Source: Bactericera cockerelli (Eukaryota > Arthropoda > Insecta > Hemiptera > Triozidae). From it: a stretch of DNA of 64,000 bases. Made by a program: the position numbers and the translations under genes. Location: the NCBI GenBank assembly GCA_024516035.1, contig JAMCCL010000016.1, forward strand, positions 312,501-376,500, read 5' to 3'. The notes under the pieces are model-generated. The model worked only from the letters and a program-made list of their open reading frames with translations. It was not told where the DNA came from and searched no databases. Shown here piece after piece: positions 63,512 through 64,000 of this stretch (its first letter is position 1; every line of letters starts with the position of its first letter).

Positions 63512-64000
63512 CAGGGTGTCCCGTATACAGATGCAAATATTTTGAGGGTAGGTTCAGTCTACCGTGGACTATCATATAGGCGAAACTTGTAGTGGAGCAT
63601 TTTGCTTCGTTATAGAGTTATGGCCAAATCCCTGTTTTTCCCACAGGTCTAGAGGTCACTTGGATCGATTTTTAAAGAAATGATAGGGAAAAATCGAATT
63701 TTAGAAAAATATTGAACTTATGATTAAATATCTCTCTGGTCTTTCAATATTTTTTCATTCAACCAACTGCATTTCAAGGGAAATATGCATGACTATCCAT
63801 ACATGAAGTCAAAAATTACTTACGGGCTATCATTTCTTTAAAAACGTGCATCGATCCAAGTGACCTCTAGACCTGTGGGAAAAATAGGGATTTGGCCATA
63901 ACTCTTTAACGAAGCAAAATGCCCCACTGCAAGTTTCGCTCATATGATAGTCCACGGTGGGCTGAACCTACCCTCAAAATATTTGCATCTGTATACGGGA
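63512..64000. mobile_element. Short TA-foldback, deleted relative of family a (runs to the window edge)
   Basis: Both ends carry the family a terminus (CAGGGTGTCCCGTATACAG at 63512; the complement is cut at 64000). Between them is the inner family a segment TTGAACTTATGATTAAATAT with TCTCTCTGGTCTTTCAATAT. About 495 bp if complete. Inserted at TA in the second arm of GF. Confidence 0.85.

Overview
This is an AT-rich stretch of an animal nuclear genome, most probably an arthropod and perhaps a hemipteroid insect (the order is a low-confidence inference). It has exons with GT-AG introns, tRNA-derived SINEs, non-LTR retrotransposon tails, piggyBac, hAT, Tc1/IS630-type and Helitron DNA transposons, and very long inverted-repeat (foldback) elements. 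There are no bacterial-style operons, CRISPR arrays or rRNA genes, and I found no intact tRNA gene. Mobile DNA fills nearly all of the window.

Three host genes are recognisable. (1) A complete six-exon gene for a dimethylarginine dimethylaminohydrolase-like protein (DDAH, about 270 aa) runs on the minus strand from its ATG at 52894 to its stop at 26527. The introns are swollen to 26 kb by repeats. The position of the catalytic cysteine appears to be serine. (2) The first coding exon of an axonemal dynein intermediate chain (DNAI2-like) lies on the minus strand at 8911-9120; its remaining exons must lie to the left and I did not find them. (3) The first coding exon of a DPH2-like diphthamide-biosynthesis gene lies on the plus strand at 55322-55468, head-to-head with DDAH. 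The rest should lie to the right, and I did not see further exons in the window.

Layout. 1-8085: hairpin-tailed repeats interrupted by a 6.5-kb foldback element, which holds an R2-like LINE fragment, a SINE and a second 2.2-kb foldback. 8.8-9.1 kb: DNAI2 exon. 9.1-16.6 kb: repeat mosaic. 16.6-19.6 kb: a piggyBac element with one intron and a SINE inside its coding region. 19.9-20.6 kb: LINE tails. 21.0-26.5 kb: three foldback elements end to end, apparently inside the tail of one SINE. 26.5-52.9 kb: DDAH, its introns carrying two Helitron termini, a 17-copy G-rich minisatellite, GT arrays, LINE fragments, several copies of a giant foldback family (called GF here), a foldback splitting a LINE, and a hAT element. 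53-55.2 kb: intergenic region with a 1-kb TIR element next to DPH2. 55.5-64 kb: LINE remnant, foldbacks, a 950-bp Helitron full of GT repeats, and another GF copy.

Four repeat families dominate. HT is a repeat ending in a 34-nt hairpin, often in tandem. TA-foldbacks are elements of 0.5-6.5 kb, mostly beginning CAGGGTG, inserted at TA. GF has arms of about 2.3 kb with a terminal CACCTCGGCCGAGGTG palindrome, two tRNA-like modules and 45-bp tandem repeats. The fourth group is several tRNA-derived SINE families (A to E here). These names are local labels. No database search was possible, so novelty is unproven.
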